Shown here piece by piece: positions 53,229 through 62,688 of a stretch of DNA of 64,000 bases. This DNA is from Stieleria mannarensis. Its GTDB lineage: Bacteria > Planctomycetota > Planctomycetia > Pirellulales > Pirellulaceae. A model generated the notes under the pieces. It saw nothing but the letters and a program-made list of their open reading frames with translations. It did not search any database and was not told the origin of the DNA. The stretch spans positions 36,216 to 100,215 of the forward strand of contig NZ_JACEHH010000034.1 in assembly GCF_014154935.1 (NCBI RefSeq). Direction: 5' to 3'. The position numbers and the translations under genes are program-made. Every line of letters begins with the position of its first letter. Position 1 is the stretch's first letter.

Positions 53229-55532
53229 TTATTGGTCCGCGGAGATCCGAATCAGATGCAGGTCGTTTTTTGTCGAGGGATCGGAATGCGGAATTCCTTT
53301 GACGGTGGCGAGGACGAAACCGCGGTGATCAGCGGCGAACACCAACGGTCGCAATTTGTAAGGACTGCCGGAGAGTGTCAGCACGTGACGACTGACACGC
53401 TGGCGAGTCTCCGTGTCGAAGACATCGACTCCGTTTCGTGTTGCAACTGCCATCAACCGACCACTTGCGTCGAAGGCGACGGCGGGCTCCCACGGTTGGT
53501 CCATGTACGCCAACCCATGCTCCGCGACGAATTCACGCGTGGACTGCGTACTCGGGTCGAGCAACTTGATCGTAGAACCGTTCCGGTTTGATCGATAGCC
53601 GACAACAATCCAATCGTGAGCACCACGGTGACGCGACAGCGTGGTCAGACTTTTCTCGTTCGGGGACAAGAATTCAACATCACGCGTGGAAAGGTTCATC
53701 GAAGCGATCCCGTTCACCTTTTCCTGGAAGCACCATCCCTCCAGTATCAGTGAATCGTTCGTCGAGTTGAAACCAATCGGTACCATCAAGTACTCGTCCG
53801 GCCGGTCATCGGGATAGGGGTTTGGTTGGTCAAGTGATTTGACCTGCAGTACACGTCGCTCGGTGTATCCACGGTCACGAGGTGTGCGGACAGACTGCAC
53901 AAACGCCACTTTGCTTCGGTCGTCGCTCCACACAATGTGATCGACCAGGCTCTTTTGATTCGGATTGACGGGTTGCAGAAACGCGAGCGTGGTGATCTTG
54001 ATTCGCTTCAAACGATTCAACGACCACGTATCGGCGAAGAGCGTCTTTTTTCCGTTGGTATCCTCCAGACGCAAAACGATGAATTGGTCTCCGATCCCCA
54101 CTGCGGACTGGATGCCCGTCGCGTCCAAATCGATCAGGTGTTTACATTCGGCCGTTTCCAGATCGACCTTGTGCAAGGAGGGCTTTTCACCATCGGTACG
54201 CAGAAACATCAGGCTATCCCGGTCCGCCGACAGCCAACTGAATAGCCTGTTCGCCTTGAGAGGATAAAATTGCTCTCTGTCTTCGGTCGTCAAAAACTGA
54301 AGTGGCCGCCCAAAACGAGAAGCTCTTGAGGTTGAGATTCTGTTCAACGCTTCCGTGGCTGCTTCGCGCACGTCGCCATATCGAGCCGTGGTCGCGAGTT
54401 CAAGAGCGTCAACCGCTTCGCTTGCCTCCGGCCCCATTGCACCCAGGGCGACTGCGGCCGCGGGCGCGAAACTGTATTGGTTTGGATGTTCCCTGAGCAC
54501 TTCGATCAAGGCCGGGACCGCTTCACTCGCGTCCGGTCCCCATTCCTGTAGCAGCTCGGCGGCACCAATCGGTGCGTCGAAATCACCACCATTCCGCCAG
54601 TGACGGTGGGAGCGATCCACCATGAACTGGGCAATCGGCTTCACCGCGAAAAGTCCTTCGTCCCCAGCTTGACGCAGCAGATCATACAATTCTGCACGAT
54701 CGTTTTCGTATCCCTGTAAAATCGCGAAAACGAGTTCACGACGCACGGTAACAGGCTGATCCCGATCCTCCACGGCGATCAGCAGTTCGCCCATCATGGA
54801 ATCAGAGAAATGGACCTTTGTGCCGTCGAGTGGCGTTGAAAGAAATTCCACTGCCTTGAGTCGCACCGCCTCGTCAGGATGGACGAGCGCACGTCGCACA
54901 AACGCTGCGGTCGGTTTTTCTTTTCGCTGTGCATCGTACCACTGCCGAACTGTGCTTAATCGCTGCCGGTCGTCTGCGACCACGCCCTGAACGAAGGTTT
55001 CAAAGATGTCGTCAAGACTGTTGGTGGTCTCGATCGTGTCGCGAAAGACGGAAGTGTTGACGATGTAGCGAGGGTGCGTCACCGCGACGACCATCTTTGG
55101 CGGACCAGATGCGACGTTCTTTCGCGAGTCGCGCGAATCGGCTGACGCGATTTCAACATCAAACTTCAGTGTCCCCCGTGCCGAGACGGTGATCAGGCAA
55201 GGGACGGTGGCATTTTGGAATTTGATCTGTCGATTCATTGTGATCGGTCTGTTCTCCAGCGGATCACCCGATCGTGAATAGCCTCTCCCTTCGATGGCCA
55301 CGAACGAACCGAAGCGATCGACAATTGGATCATCGGTTGGCAGAGCCGATAGATGAGCTTTCAGTCGCTGCTGCACATCTGCGACCGTGGCTGAATCCGC
55401 CTCCTTAAATTCTCTGTCGAGGCTAGCCTGCTGAAGTTGCGATTTATCAACCAACCGAAACACCGCGGCGATGGTGACAGCAACAATCACCAAAGCGGTC
55501 GCGGCGACAATGAGTTCTAGATAGCGTTTCAT
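53229..55532 (-). CDS. Membrane-anchored HEAT-repeat and beta-propeller protein
   Basis: A 767-residue protein. An N-terminal membrane helix (LELIVAATALVIVAVTIAAVF) is followed by a region of unknown fold (residues 60-180), HEAT repeats at about 200-420 (VPALIEVLREHPNQ, AVDALELATTARYGDVREAAT), and a beta-propeller to the C-terminus (RSKVAFVQSVRTPRDRG, VAFDASGRLMAVATRNGVDVFDT). The HEAT block resembles the one at the end of the giant kinase upstream. It probably binds a protein partner at the membrane. ATG 55532 is chosen because it begins the helix. A small gene ends eight bases upstream. Confidence 0.75.
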   Translation of the reverse strand: MKRYLELIVAATALVIVAVTIAAVFRLVDKSQLQQASLDREFKEADSATVADVQQRLKAHLSALPTDDPIVDRFGSFVAIEGRGYSRSGDPLENRPITMNRQIKFQNATVPCLITVSARGTLKFDVEIASADSRDSRKNVASGPPKMVVAVTHPRYIVNTSVFRDTIETTNSLDDIFETFVQGVVADDRQRLSTVRQWYDAQRKEKPTAAFVRRALVHPDEAVRLKAVEFLSTPLDGTKVHFSDSMMGELLIAVEDRDQPVTVRRELVFAILQGYENDRAELYDLLRQAGDEGLFAVKPIAQFMVDRSHRHWRNGGDFDAPIGAAELLQEWGPDASEAVPALIEVLREHPNQYSFAPAAAVALGAMGPEASEAVDALELATTARYGDVREAATEALNRISTSRASRFGRPLQFLTTEDREQFYPLKANRLFSWLSADRDSLMFLRTDGEKPSLHKVDLETAECKHLIDLDATGIQSAVGIGDQFIVLRLEDTNGKKTLFADTWSLNRLKRIKITTLAFLQPVNPNQKSLVDHIVWSDDRSKVAFVQSVRTPRDRGYTERRVLQVKSLDQPNPYPDDRPDEYLMVPIGFNSTNDSLILEGWCFQEKVNGIASMNLSTRDVEFLSPNEKSLTTLSRHRGAHDWIVVGYRSNRNGSTIKLLDPSTQSTREFVAEHGLAYMDQPWEPAVAFDASGRLMAVATRNGVDVFDTETRQRVSRHVLTLSGSPYKLRPLVFAADHRGFVLATVKGIPHSDPSTKNDLHLIRISADQ

Positions 55533-55540
55533 GTCTGTCC

Positions 55541-55921
55541 TTAGCCTTCGGTGAACTTGCACGGTGACACGGTTGCATCAATTCCGGCCGTCACTCGTTC
55601 AGCGATTTCTCGCAGCGGAATGACGAACAGTTTAGGGCCGCAGTCGCCAAGCCATTTCTCAAGTCCCATCGCCAGAGTCTCGAGCTCGAGTGAATCACCA
55701 AGTTCCCAAAACTTCCATCTGGGATACCGGCTCCGGTAAATTTCATTTAACTGATCATCAGGTGAAAACTGGTACCGTGAGTCGGCTGGAAAGCCGAATG
55801 CTTCACAAATCTCGCAAAGCAACCAGTCAACGTCTTGCATTCGATCCCCATGCACTTGTTCCCAAATCGCCTTTTGAGAAATGCGGTTGCGGTAGACGGG
55901 TGGAAGACGAGTGCGGAACAA
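55541..55921 (-). CDS. Hypothetical small protein
   Basis: A 126-residue protein when started at TTG 55921, or 99 residues from ATG 55840. Tryptophan-rich helices (RYPRWKFWELGDSLELETLAMGLEKWLG) are visible. I do not recognise a family. It ends eight bases before the HEAT/propeller gene and on the same strand, so they are probably co-transcribed. The start is uncertain. Confidence 0.55.
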   Translation of the reverse strand: MFRTRLPPVYRNRISQKAIWEQVHGDRMQDVDWLLCEICEAFGFPADSRYQFSPDDQLNEIYRSRYPRWKFWELGDSLELETLAMGLEKWLGDCGPKLFVIPLREIAERVTAGIDATVSPCKFTEG

Positions 55922-56038
55922 TTTTATTCTGTGACGCGATGGGGTTTTGACTTGGTCACTGCAGGAGGTCAGTTGTCTAATCTATCGGTTCTCTTTTGCT
56001 AGCTGATCTGGATCTGTGGTTAGCGATCTCAAAGCCAA

Positions 56039-56521
56039 TTATCTCCAACGCATGATCTCAGTGGCGGCCGCGAGGGTGCCCACAATGAAGAACGCGGCAT
56101 AGAGTCCAGCCCAGCAACCCAAGTTCCGATCGGGTGCAAAAAGTTTTTGGAGCAGAAAGCCGAAACCCCCCAGAGACATCAGCCATACGGCAGACGAAAG
56201 CCGTTCGCTGCCCCAGTAGGCTGCCGCCGCGGCCGCTCCCCAAACCGAAGCGATCAGCAAGATTCCGTTGACGGCATGACGAAGTGCCTTCGTCGAATCT
56301 GGTTTGGAAGACATGATCGGAAGCAAACATGCAGCGGCCACGACCACTCCCACGATCATTGCAAGCCCCTGTCCAATCCAATCGCCCCAAGAGGCCGTGA
56401 TCCGATCGTCGACAAATAGGGCAAAGACAAACAGGCCTGCAATGACTCCGGTCAAGAATGCAATGCCGGCTACTTTCTCTTGCGTTTCGGGTTCGGATTG
56501 ATTTTCGGAATTGTGACTCAT
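56039..56521 (-). CDS. Small four-helix membrane protein
   Basis: A 160-residue membrane protein of unknown function. Helices are near IAFLTGVIAGLFVFALFV, GLAMIVGVVVAAACLLPIM, ILLIASVWGAAAAAAYWG, and GCWAGLYAAFFIVGTLAAA; a QKLFAPDRNLGC loop precedes the last. An acidic leader (QSEPETQEK) is cytoplasmic by expectation. The last 35 residues match a broken copy at 62309-62437, on the other side of the kinase and sigma genes. It lies downstream of the kinase on the same strand. Confidence 0.7.
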   Translation of the reverse strand: MSHNSENQSEPETQEKVAGIAFLTGVIAGLFVFALFVDDRITASWGDWIGQGLAMIVGVVVAAACLLPIMSSKPDSTKALRHAVNGILLIASVWGAAAAAAYWGSERLSSAVWLMSLGGFGFLLQKLFAPDRNLGCWAGLYAAFFIVGTLAAATEIMRWR

Positions 56522-56649
56522 GGTTCGGACTATGTTGAACGTTCTTCTCCTTCCGTGCTCAACAGTTCTCTCAAGCGTGTTTGGTCCTTTTCAGATTAAG
56601 CTTCTTGATTGAGCGATGTTGTGCAAGCAAGAGCTCCCAGACGTCCAGG

Positions 56650-59600
56650 CTAACCTGAAATCCTCGCGAGAGCTTTCTCCGCTGCCTGTTGAATGGCGGG
56701 CAAAGGATCGGGATCATCGCGCACGCGTTCAATCTCTGGGATCGCCCCGGATGCTGCTGTTCCGAACGCGGCGAGGCTGCTGATCACTTGCAGCAGGATC
56801 ATGTCGCGCTGATCCATGTAGGTTCCACTCTCGTCGGTCCGCAGCAGCGGTGCCATCAAACCCTGTGCCGATGGTGCGGTGGCTTTTCTCAGATAGCTTT
56901 TGACACTTTCGCCGGGATCTTTAACGAGTGCAATGAGCGTTGGAATGGCAACTTCGCCAACTTCGCCCATGCGTGCGATCGCTTGCGCGGCCTCGAATCG
57001 GGAGCCTGTCAGGGGCGCTTCGGACTGAAAGATCTCAAGCAGCTGCGGCATTGCTGCGCCTTCGTCGGGGCCGACTCGACCAAGGCAACGGATCACCTGC
57101 GTTTTCTCGTAGGAGTCAGGCTGTTCGAGAAGCTTGACCAGTTGCGGGACAGCGAACGACGCGTCTGGCCCCAGTTTCTGGATTGCCTTCAGGGCATCCA
57201 GCCGCTGGGTCGAATCGTTTGATTGCAATTTCTCGATCAACCGATTCGTCTCTGCCGCTGTCAGATCGCCGTCAACTTGACCATCGCCCCCTGGACGAGT
57301 TGCGTTTGGCGGATCTTTCTCCGTGGCTGGTGCTCGTTGAACATCAACCGCCTCGATCGCCTCCCTCAGCAGCACGCTTGCGTCAATGAAGTCACCTGTA
57401 TTGCTGTAGGGGATCGCCATATCATCGACAGCATCAAACCACACATTGTTCGCAATTGTCCGAGCAGTAGCCAATGCTTCCTTTGCGGCGTTCGCGTTGC
57501 CCAATTGCTGATTGGCCAACGCGCGGACTGCGGCCTGAAAGATTCGATAGTTGTCTGACGTTTTGCCTGCGTGCTTATCCAAGAGCGCAAGCACTTCCGA
57601 TGTGTGCCCGCTCCGCAAATGCAGCAAAATCATGCCGCGGCTCGCCCACCAGCGGCTATTCGCGTCCACATGGGACTGCGAAAAAGGCAGCAACGGAGTT
57701 AGGTCTGTATCGGCAAAAGGAGCGAGTGCCGCCGTCGTCGCGACGTAGTCTCCGACGACGGTGTCGCTTGATGGTGGTTGATCGAGAAGCCGTTTTACTT
57801 GCGGACCGATGCGTCGCTGGTAGCCCTCTCGATCACCCATCATCAGAGCAACGCGAGCCGCGGAGACGGGATCCCAGTTGTTCTTCGGTCGCAATTCTGC
57901 AATGCGGTCGAAATCAGCGAGAGCTTCCTTCCACATGAGCTGAGACGCGTACAAGTCGGCTCGTTTTCGAATGAACTTCGTGTCGTTCCGGTTGGCATTG
58001 ATCGCCTCAGTCAACTCCGCAATTTCATCAATACGAGATTTCACCGAGGCAATCGAGCCGGTCGCAAGCCAGGACGGGGGATGAACATTCTCGGGCACAG
58101 GTGCATGCCAGGCGACGACCAATCCATTGGCCCCGGCGGCAATCGTTGATCCATCGGGACTCCAATCGACGCATTGGAAAGACCGAACATCCGCATGCTC
58201 CAGAATCAACAACTCCGCCCCGGTTGCGCGGTCCCAAATGCGAACCGTCCCATCGCGACCGGAACTGGCGAGCCGCGAGCCGTCGGGACTGAAGCAAACA
58301 TCGGTAACGGCACCGGCATGACCCTTGATGGTCGTCAGAAACTTGAAGTTAACACATTCGATCACGCCGATTCCCGTCTCTCCGCCGGTAATCAACAGCA
58401 TGCCATCGGGGCTCCATGCCAATCCCTTGTCGGCATCCACTCCCGTTTGGTAGATCGCGTTACCGCCGCGACCAAAGATCGCGACGTGGCCACTTGCCAG
58501 GTGACCGATGAACTGCCTGGACGGGCAATACGCAAGACTTGCGAAATGTCGGAAAGTTCCGTCGATCTGCCGACTCACCTTACCGCTGTTGACCTCGTAA
58601 ATCCGGAGGCTTGTTCCACAGCCAGCAATTTGGTCATCGTCGATCCAGGCGAGTGAATTGAAGCCGCCTGAATCACGGCCCCCCTTGAACTTGAGCAACA
58701 GTTCTCCCGCATCTGCATCCCAGATCCGATACTCCCCGGAATGATCGCACGAAGCGACACGCAGCCCGTCGGGGCTCCAGGCGACGTCGTTCACAGCTCC
58801 GTTTGCATGACCGTCCAGTTGGTGAATCAATACACCTGTGTGAGTATTTGTAATCGAAACGATGCCGTCCCAAGAGACAGTTGCCACGCGTTGCGAGTCG
58901 GGCGACCACGAAATGGCTTTGATTCCAAATTTGTGGGCGCGCACAGCGCTGGCTAGAGTGACGTCGCCACGAACACGAGTCACCCGGATCTCATTGGCGC
59001 TCGACGAAAGGACACGCTGCCCGTCGCCGTGGTTAACGATGCGATGAACGGGACCATCGTGAACGCGAATCGTCTTGGTTGGAACGTTTTGATCATGATC
59101 GAAAAAGTGAATGTCGTGGTCCGTCGTCGCGACCAGCAGTTCCTCATCGTTTAGCCAATCGACCACGGGTGTTCCCGTGATGGCGCCTCCGGCCGATCGC
59201 ATCGTTTCCTCTCCGCCACGGTTCCAGATGACGAGCCTTGAACCATCCGACCCGCCACTGGTGGCTCCAGCAACAAGTGTCCCGCTTGGGTTCCAACGGG
59301 CGGTCATGACGTAGTCGCGATTGATCTTTTTGCGCCAGTCAACTTTGTTTTGCTCGGTATCGATCGCGAACACATAGCCGTACCGCGTAGCGATGGCGAG
59401 GACGGGATCGGTGGGATGCCAGTCCATTTCGTTGCAAGGAAAATCGGGGGGAAGCAACTCAATGGCTTGGATCAGATTGCCATCGGCTGGATTCCACAAA
59501 TGGATTGCTCCCATGTTTGTTCCGGTAGCCAGTGCCAAGCCATCGGAGCGCCAATCGATTGACGTGATGTGATTCGAGTTGCGGTTGGTGCCTTGATGTT

Positions 59601-61596
59601 CGGCTAAGTCCACCGTGCAACTGGCGTCGCCAGACGCAATCTCGAACACATTGACGGTCAGCTTCCCTGCGACGGCCAAGTGCGTGCCGTCTGGCGAAAA
59701 TCGCACATGGCCGGGTGGATGGGTGGTGATCCGCTTTTGCAGCTTGAGAGGTTCGCCAGCCCATAATTCAAGTTCGTTATTTCGAAACGCCGCCAAGCGT
59801 CTCGTCTGTGGGTGCCAGTCGAAGAATTGCTCGAATTCGGCCCCTTCGGCAACGCTGCTGGTTTGCTGTCGACACAGACCGTTCAAATAGCGCCATTCCC
59901 ATCCGCGAAAATCTGGTTCGTCGGGTGATTCTGGTCGGGCTTGTTCAAGCATCGATTCCAACTGGCCGTACTCGCGTTGCTCGAAGCGATACATCATTGG
60001 TTGAAGTCGCGCGACGTAAGTCTGCCAAAGTGCTTCGAGCCGTCTTTGCTCCGCTTCGCGCCGTGCTGTTTCTTCATTGGCAAGCGACTGTTCGGCGGCT
60101 TGCCGCGCGTCCGCTTCAGCCTTCCGCGCCGTTTCAGATTCGCGCCGGGCTTCCGCTTCCTGGCTTAAAGACCATTCGGCTTGTGCTTTCGCTTTGGTGG
60201 CAAGATCACGTTGCTTTTCGGCATCGAGTTGTGCCGACTCGGCATTCTGTCGCTGCTTCTCCGCCTCTTCGCGAGCCATTTCAGCACTGGCGCGTTGTCT
60301 CGCTTCATTGTTCGCATGACGAACGGCTGCAACCGCGTAGCTGGCCGAGACGTAGGTGCCAACGGCCATGCTCAAAAACAACAAACACAGTAGCGTTGCC
60401 ACCGCCTTGTTACGGCGGCACCAACGGATCGTCTTGTTGATCCGCCCGACCGGCCGAGCGATGACCGGGCGACCTTCGAGGAACTGACTCAAATCGTCGG
60501 CTAATTCCCGCGCCGTCCCGTAACGCTTGTGCGGCTCCTTGATTAGGCACTTCAGACAGATCGTTTCCAGATCCTTGGGTACCGACGGGTTGAGTTCGCC
60601 AGGTGATACAGGTTCCTTCCTCATCACCTGCAGCAGCGTGTCGACGGGTGAGTCGGCAACGAACGGCGCCCGGCCCGTCAGGCAAGCATACAGAATCGCG
60701 CCGAGCGAGTAGATGTCGGATGCCGGGCCGACCAGTTCCTGTTTGCCCGATGCCTGTTCCGGCGACATATAGCTGGGAGTGCCAAGAATCTGGCCGGTTG
60801 CTGTTAACTCGGCCCGCGAATCATGATCGACTGCATCGAGCATCTTTGCCAGCCCGAAATCGGTCACGTGAGGTGTACCCTCGCCAGCGACCAGCACATT
60901 CGCCGGTTTCAAATCGCGGTGAACCGTGCCTTGCTGATGAGCGAAATGTACCGCTTCGGCGATCGTCCTCAACATGTCCGCGGCGTCACGGGGTGCCAAC
61001 GTCTCCTCGCGAATCATCTCTGCCAGACTGCGTCCTTCGACGAAGTCCATCGTGAAATAGTGCCGCCCCTCGTGTTCGCCGATCTCATGGACAGGAACAA
61101 TGTTGGGGTGCTTCAGACGTCCTGCGGCTTCAGCTTCGCGGCAGAAGCGGTCGACTTCGTCGGCGTCCGCAAGTTTTCCCGCCAGGATCATTTTCAAGGC
61201 GACGATGCGGCGAAGCTTTGCTTGCCGTGCCTTGAACACAATTCCCATCCCACCTCGAGCGATCTCTTCCAGGATTTCATATTCACCGATGTAGCGAACC
61301 GTATCGCCAGGAGACCATCGGAGTGGCACTGAACCTGAATCCATCGTCGGTTCGTAGCCCGATGCATCCTTCTTGGAAAGGTTATCACTGCTGAATTCGC
61401 TGGCGACCGCCTCCAACATTTCTCGATCATTCAAAAACCGACGTATCTCATCGGTGTACCGCGGGCAATCCGCGGCCACGGCGTCGGCGTCGACTTGCTC
61501 GCCCCGCTGTAGCGATTCCAGGCAACGAACCAGCAGCGATTGAAACTCCGGGTCGTCGTGAAATTTTGAGTGGTGCGATTTGTGAACATCAGCCAT
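56650..61596 (-). CDS. Giant Ser/Thr kinase with WD40 and HEAT repeats
   Basis: A 1,648-residue kinase. The leader ends at about 100, then the kinase domain (105-375): GRGG-type loop ARGGMGIV (113-120), Lys135 in VALK, HRDLKPAN with Asp228, DFG Asp246, SPE. A membrane helix (about 398-422) follows, then a coiled-coil (430-520), a WD40 propeller of many blades (about 590-1230, with WSPDGLRVASCDHSG and FSPDGSRLASSGRDGTVRIWDRA), a helical TPR-like stretch, and HEAT repeats from about 1490 to the end. The sensory part is predicted outside the membrane. All catalytic residues are intact. It overlaps its sigma gene by eight bases. Confidence 0.93.
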   Translation of the reverse strand: MADVHKSHHSKFHDDPEFQSLLVRCLESLQRGEQVDADAVAADCPRYTDEIRRFLNDREMLEAVASEFSSDNLSKKDASGYEPTMDSGSVPLRWSPGDTVRYIGEYEILEEIARGGMGIVFKARQAKLRRIVALKMILAGKLADADEVDRFCREAEAAGRLKHPNIVPVHEIGEHEGRHYFTMDFVEGRSLAEMIREETLAPRDAADMLRTIAEAVHFAHQQGTVHRDLKPANVLVAGEGTPHVTDFGLAKMLDAVDHDSRAELTATGQILGTPSYMSPEQASGKQELVGPASDIYSLGAILYACLTGRAPFVADSPVDTLLQVMRKEPVSPGELNPSVPKDLETICLKCLIKEPHKRYGTARELADDLSQFLEGRPVIARPVGRINKTIRWCRRNKAVATLLCLLFLSMAVGTYVSASYAVAAVRHANNEARQRASAEMAREEAEKQRQNAESAQLDAEKQRDLATKAKAQAEWSLSQEAEARRESETARKAEADARQAAEQSLANEETARREAEQRRLEALWQTYVARLQPMMYRFEQREYGQLESMLEQARPESPDEPDFRGWEWRYLNGLCRQQTSSVAEGAEFEQFFDWHPQTRRLAAFRNNELELWAGEPLKLQKRITTHPPGHVRFSPDGTHLAVAGKLTVNVFEIASGDASCTVDLAEHQGTNRNSNHITSIDWRSDGLALATGTNMGAIHLWNPADGNLIQAIELLPPDFPCNEMDWHPTDPVLAIATRYGYVFAIDTEQNKVDWRKKINRDYVMTARWNPSGTLVAGATSGGSDGSRLVIWNRGGEETMRSAGGAITGTPVVDWLNDEELLVATTDHDIHFFDHDQNVPTKTIRVHDGPVHRIVNHGDGQRVLSSSANEIRVTRVRGDVTLASAVRAHKFGIKAISWSPDSQRVATVSWDGIVSITNTHTGVLIHQLDGHANGAVNDVAWSPDGLRVASCDHSGEYRIWDADAGELLLKFKGGRDSGGFNSLAWIDDDQIAGCGTSLRIYEVNSGKVSRQIDGTFRHFASLAYCPSRQFIGHLASGHVAIFGRGGNAIYQTGVDADKGLAWSPDGMLLITGGETGIGVIECVNFKFLTTIKGHAGAVTDVCFSPDGSRLASSGRDGTVRIWDRATGAELLILEHADVRSFQCVDWSPDGSTIAAGANGLVVAWHAPVPENVHPPSWLATGSIASVKSRIDEIAELTEAINANRNDTKFIRKRADLYASQLMWKEALADFDRIAELRPKNNWDPVSAARVALMMGDREGYQRRIGPQVKRLLDQPPSSDTVVGDYVATTAALAPFADTDLTPLLPFSQSHVDANSRWWASRGMILLHLRSGHTSEVLALLDKHAGKTSDNYRIFQAAVRALANQQLGNANAAKEALATARTIANNVWFDAVDDMAIPYSNTGDFIDASVLLREAIEAVDVQRAPATEKDPPNATRPGGDGQVDGDLTAAETNRLIEKLQSNDSTQRLDALKAIQKLGPDASFAVPQLVKLLEQPDSYEKTQVIRCLGRVGPDEGAAMPQLLEIFQSEAPLTGSRFEAAQAIARMGEVGEVAIPTLIALVKDPGESVKSYLRKATAPSAQGLMAPLLRTDESGTYMDQRDMILLQVISSLAAFGTAASGAIPEIERVRDDPDPLPAIQQAAEKALARISG

Positions 61597-62155
61597 GCCG
61601 TGGGTCCTCGTCTCGCGTCAATAATTCACGTAATTTTGTTGTGCCGCGATAGATGAGTGCGGCCACCGCTCCCTTTGTCCTGTGCATCGATTCCCCAATC
61701 TGCTCGAGAGTCTGTCCTTGCAAGTGATGCAGCTCAATTGCTTCTCGCTGCGCAGTAGGCAAACAGGCAAGCGCTTTCGCAAGCCGCATCTGTTCTTCTA
61801 CTCTTATCGCCTTTTCGCTGGGCGTTGACTGGTCACCTGCAAGCAAAAAACTGATCCTCGAAGCCGACTGTTCCAGAGCTTGCCGGAGAGACTGCTCGCG
61901 ACCGACATCTCGAGCCTGGGTGCGGAACTTGCGAATTTCGTCCAGCAAATTGTTGGCGAAAACGCGACGCAGCCACGGCAATCGCTCTTTCTCGTTAAGC
62001 TCGGACCAATTCGCCTCGCAAGCCTCCAGCAACGTCACCTGCACTACGCCGGAAATATCCACCTTCCCGACCAACTGCTGATCCAACTGTAGACGTCCAA
62101 GCAGCCCCAGGTATTCGCGGTATTGTTCAGCGTCGTCGGCCTGATCGTCGGACAT
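61589..62155 (-). CDS. ECF-type sigma factor paired with giant kinase
   Basis: A 188-residue sigma factor. Region 2 is near KVDISGVVQVTLLEACEANWSEL and RLPWLRRVFANNLLDEIRKF; region 4 is LACLPTAQREAIELHHLQGQTLEQIGESMHRTKGAVAALIYRGTTKLR. It should be activated by the co-encoded kinase or its target. The eight-base overlap puts the two in one transcript. It is shorter than the sigma factor at 21547 and lacks the pentapeptide tail. Confidence 0.9.
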   Translation of the reverse strand: MSDDQADDAEQYREYLGLLGRLQLDQQLVGKVDISGVVQVTLLEACEANWSELNEKERLPWLRRVFANNLLDEIRKFRTQARDVGREQSLRQALEQSASRISFLLAGDQSTPSEKAIRVEEQMRLAKALACLPTAQREAIELHHLQGQTLEQIGESMHRTKGAVAALIYRGTTKLRELLTRDEDPRHG

Positions 62156-62688
62156 AAGGTTCCTCTAGACAGTAAGCGGCCCCGCAAACGGCACATGACG
62201 CAAAAAACAAAAGAAAATTTCAAAACTTATCGCCAGTCGCCATCACCACAGCAGCTTCATGTGAACAAGTTGCTTACAGCGTCGACCGATGGCGTGTAGC
62301 GAGAAGTGTCAAAATCCGTTGCCTTGTTGCAGCATGATCCCGTTGACAACCGTGACGGCAACCACAATCGAGAATGCGACATCGCGTCCAAACAAGCAGC
62401 CGAAGCTTCGGTTTGGCCCTGACAACTTTTGGAGCATGGGTACTGCATCATAATGCTTAGCGTTGCCTCGTCTCGGACATCACGAAGAATTGAATCATAC
62501 GAACGAATCATTTCGCCGTCATCAGTCGGCTTGGTTCACGCTTATCGTGATAGGCTGAACCAGCAATCGAATTCAGTCCGAACGGACGACTTCTCGTCGC
62601 CGGTGGAGGCGATTTTTTGAGGGGCGGTGAGGTGCACATTTGGAACGTTGCAGAATGAATCGGAAGCGTTGGCGAGCGAGAGACCCTT
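62156..62688. other. Gap upstream of the sigma gene
   Basis: These 533 bases separate the sigma gene (-) from a divergent membrane gene (+). Apart from the fragment at 62309-62437 I see no feature. The part from 62438 to 62688 should hold both promoters; no clear motif is visible. Confidence 0.45.
62309..62437 (-). pseudogene. Fragment of a membrane protein related to the one at 56039
   Basis: A 42-codon frame ending in a natural stop encodes a peptide that aligns with the last 35 residues of the 160-residue protein at 56039-56521. It opens MLQKLSGPNRSFGC where the intact one has LLQKLFAPDRNLGC, then AFSIV against AFFIV. About 14 of 35 residues agree. Nothing upstream in the same frame resembles the rest of the protein. 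It is therefore a broken copy, on the same strand as the intact gene, and lies just outside the sigma gene. Confidence 0.55.
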
